Shown here piece by piece: positions 5,286 to 6,591 of a stretch of 6,591 nt of DNA; position 1 is the first letter of the stretch; each line of letters opens with the position of its first letter. The stretch lies in assembly GCA_022564455.1 (NCBI GenBank), contig JADFLK010000129.1, positions 1 through 6,591 of the forward strand, written 5' to 3'. Position numbers and translations under genes: made by a program. This DNA is from Bacteroidota bacterium (lineage in GTDB: Bacteria; Bacteroidota; Rhodothermia; Rhodothermales; Rubricoccaceae). The notes beneath the pieces were generated by a model. That model worked only from the letters and a program-made list of their open reading frames with translations. It made no database searches and had not been told where the DNA came from.

Positions 5286-6494
5286 TCAACCGTCTGCCAC
5301 GACAACTGGGGGCGATTCCGGCGCAGGTTCCTCTGATGAAGCTTGCAGACTCGTTTTTGGAGCGCCAACGATCATGCCGTTTGCCAACTCGATAGCCGCG
5401 TGGTCACTGGTTCCAAAGCGAACGAGGTGGGCAAGCGTCTCCGGACGTGCTTCCGTAATGAAGCTTTGCCCCACCGCGTCGCTGTTGAGAAGATCGAGGA
5501 CTACCTCAGCCCGTTGGGCGTCCAGGTTGCCGAACACATCGTCCAGCAAGAGGAGCGGTGTTTCCTCGAGACGGTCTCGGAGGTAGAGAAACGTAGCGAT
5601 GCGGAGGGCCAGCCCTACTGTACGATGCTGCCCCTGCGAGGCATATGGACGAACCTCATAATCCCCCAACCGGAACACAACCTCGTCGCGGTGTGGCCCG
5701 GCGAGCGTTCGGCCCTGCTCGTTTTCCCTCTGAGCCAGCCCGTCAAGCTTCTTTCTAAACTGTTCGGCGATGGCCTCCGTATCCGGCGCGTCTTGCACGT
5801 CTGCGACGGTCACGTACTCCATCGTTGGTTCCTCTCCCACGGCATGGAGTAGGCGATAGGCCTCTGCGAGAAAACCTGCGAACTGTTCCAGAAACCGGCG
5901 GCGGCTATCGATGATGCGTGCGCCGAGTTGCACGAGCTCCTCATCCCACGCACCCAACGTACCTGGCGCCAAACGGCCTCCACCCCGTACCTGATGCAAC
6001 AGGGCGTTGCGCTGCTTCAGGGCGCGGCGGTACTTCAGGAGGTCATCCAGATAAACCGGGCGCGCCTGACTGAGCGCTGCGTCCAGAAAACGGCGGCGAT
6101 GCTCCGGCCCCCCGTCGGTCAGCACGTGGTCGGCGGGGGCGAGGATGACCAGTGGCAGCTCTCCGACGATCTCGGCCAGGCGCTTGAGCGGTGCGCCGTT
6201 ACAGAACATCCGCTTGCCCTCCGGGGGTACGTACGCCAACCGGGCAACCAGCGATGCACGGTGCTCTCCCTCAAACTTCCCCTCTACCTCAAAAAACCGT
6301 GCCCCGCGTTGAAGGACATGTGCGTCGTTTCCCGTTAGAAAGCTCTTTGTGAGGCACAGGTAATGGACGGCCTCCAGCACATTCGTCTTGCCCGCGCCGT
6401 TGGGGCCGTGCAAGAGATTGATCTTCGGAGCGAACTCGATGAATGAACTCGAGTGTGCGCGAAATGATTTCAGGCGGACGTTGAGCAGACGCAT
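5286..6494 (-). CDS. recF: DNA replication and repair protein RecF
   Basis: RecF is a cytoplasmic SMC-like ABC ATPase that, with RecO and RecR, helps load RecA at single-strand gaps and restart stalled replication. In the 402-residue product the Walker A motif is GPNGAGKT at 30-37, followed by NVLEAVHYLCLTKSF. The conserved GPHRDE is at 266-271, the ABC signature YASQGQHRT at 284-292, and Walker B with D-loop is LLLLDDVFGNLD at 314-325. I chose the ATG at 6492-6494 (MRLLNVRL) because RecF proteins begin directly with this first strand. The frame stays open upstream, with an ATG at 6555-6557 and a TTG at 6573-6575 that would add 21 or 27 unsupported residues. At ~402 residues it exceeds the 357-370 of E. 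coli and B. subtilis; the excess is a Pro/Glu/Ser/Val-rich tail after about residue 378. No Shine-Dalgarno is visible. The M48 gene lies downstream on the same strand. Confidence 0.96.
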   Translation of the reverse strand: MRLLNVRLKSFRAHSSSFIEFAPKINLLHGPNGAGKTNVLEAVHYLCLTKSFLTGNDAHVLQRGARFFEVEGKFEGEHRASLVARLAYVPPEGKRMFCNGAPLKRLAEIVGELPLVILAPADHVLTDGGPEHRRRFLDAALSQARPVYLDDLLKYRRALKQRNALLHQVRGGGRLAPGTLGAWDEELVQLGARIIDSRRRFLEQFAGFLAEAYRLLHAVGEEPTMEYVTVADVQDAPDTEAIAEQFRKKLDGLAQRENEQGRTLAGPHRDEVVFRLGDYEVRPYASQGQHRTVGLALRIATFLYLRDRLEETPLLLLDDVFGNLDAQRAEVVLDLLNSDAVGQSFITEARPETLAHLVRFGTSDHAAIELANGMIVGAPKTSLQASSEEPAPESPPVVVADG

Positions 6495-6591
6495 CTGGCA
6501 AGGTAAGAAGGTCTTCAGCATACGAACCCGCGCCGGGAACAGTGCGGGCCGTATCATACTGCCGCCGTTTCCCAATACTCATAATCGAGCA

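Overview
The window has five protein-coding genes, one chromosomal partition site and about 1 kb of gene-free DNA. It looks like a bacterial chromosome of moderate to high GC. Hand counts of single 60-base lines give roughly 50% GC in the gene-free left end, 53-58% in the chromate-transporter gene and 65-68% in lines from the other genes. None of the five chosen starts has a recognisable Shine-Dalgarno sequence. That absence, with the style of the proteins, points to the Bacteroidota/Rhodothermota side of the tree (a Salinibacter/Rhodothermus-like organism is my best guess). This is inference, not a taxonomic assignment.

Layout. Positions 1-1065 hold no convincing gene, but the first 300 bases carry several inverted repeats and four copies of TAGGCC. 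At 1070-1085 lies a 16-base sequence identical to the Bacillus subtilis-type parS site bound by ParB/Spo0J. It sits 18 bases beyond the stop of a ChrA-family chromate transporter on the minus strand (1104-2303). Divergent from it on the plus strand are a DCC-family (DUF393) thiol-disulfide oxidoreductase-like protein (2396-2827) and, 58 bases on, a MaoC-type (R)-enoyl-CoA hydratase (2886-3308). A 411-base gene-free stretch (3309-3719) separates these from two minus-strand genes: recF (5286-6494) and, 72 bases downstream of it, an M48 zinc-metalloprotease lipoprotein (3720-5213). The convergent gap contains an AT-rich block, a GC-rich hairpin that probably ends M48 transcription, and a 21-base tandem duplication that runs up to the M48 stop codon.

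How it fits together. RecF loads RecA at gaps and stalled forks, and parS is the loading site for ParB and SMC. In many bacteria both lie near the replication origin, so the window may be origin-proximal, although no DnaA boxes are visible. The other genes are housekeeping or accessory functions without an obvious shared pathway: envelope protein quality control (M48), oxyanion export (ChrA), acyl-CoA hydration (MaoC) and a small redox protein (DCC). I do not see a mobile element, CRISPR array, credible RNA gene, or a clear new multi-gene system.
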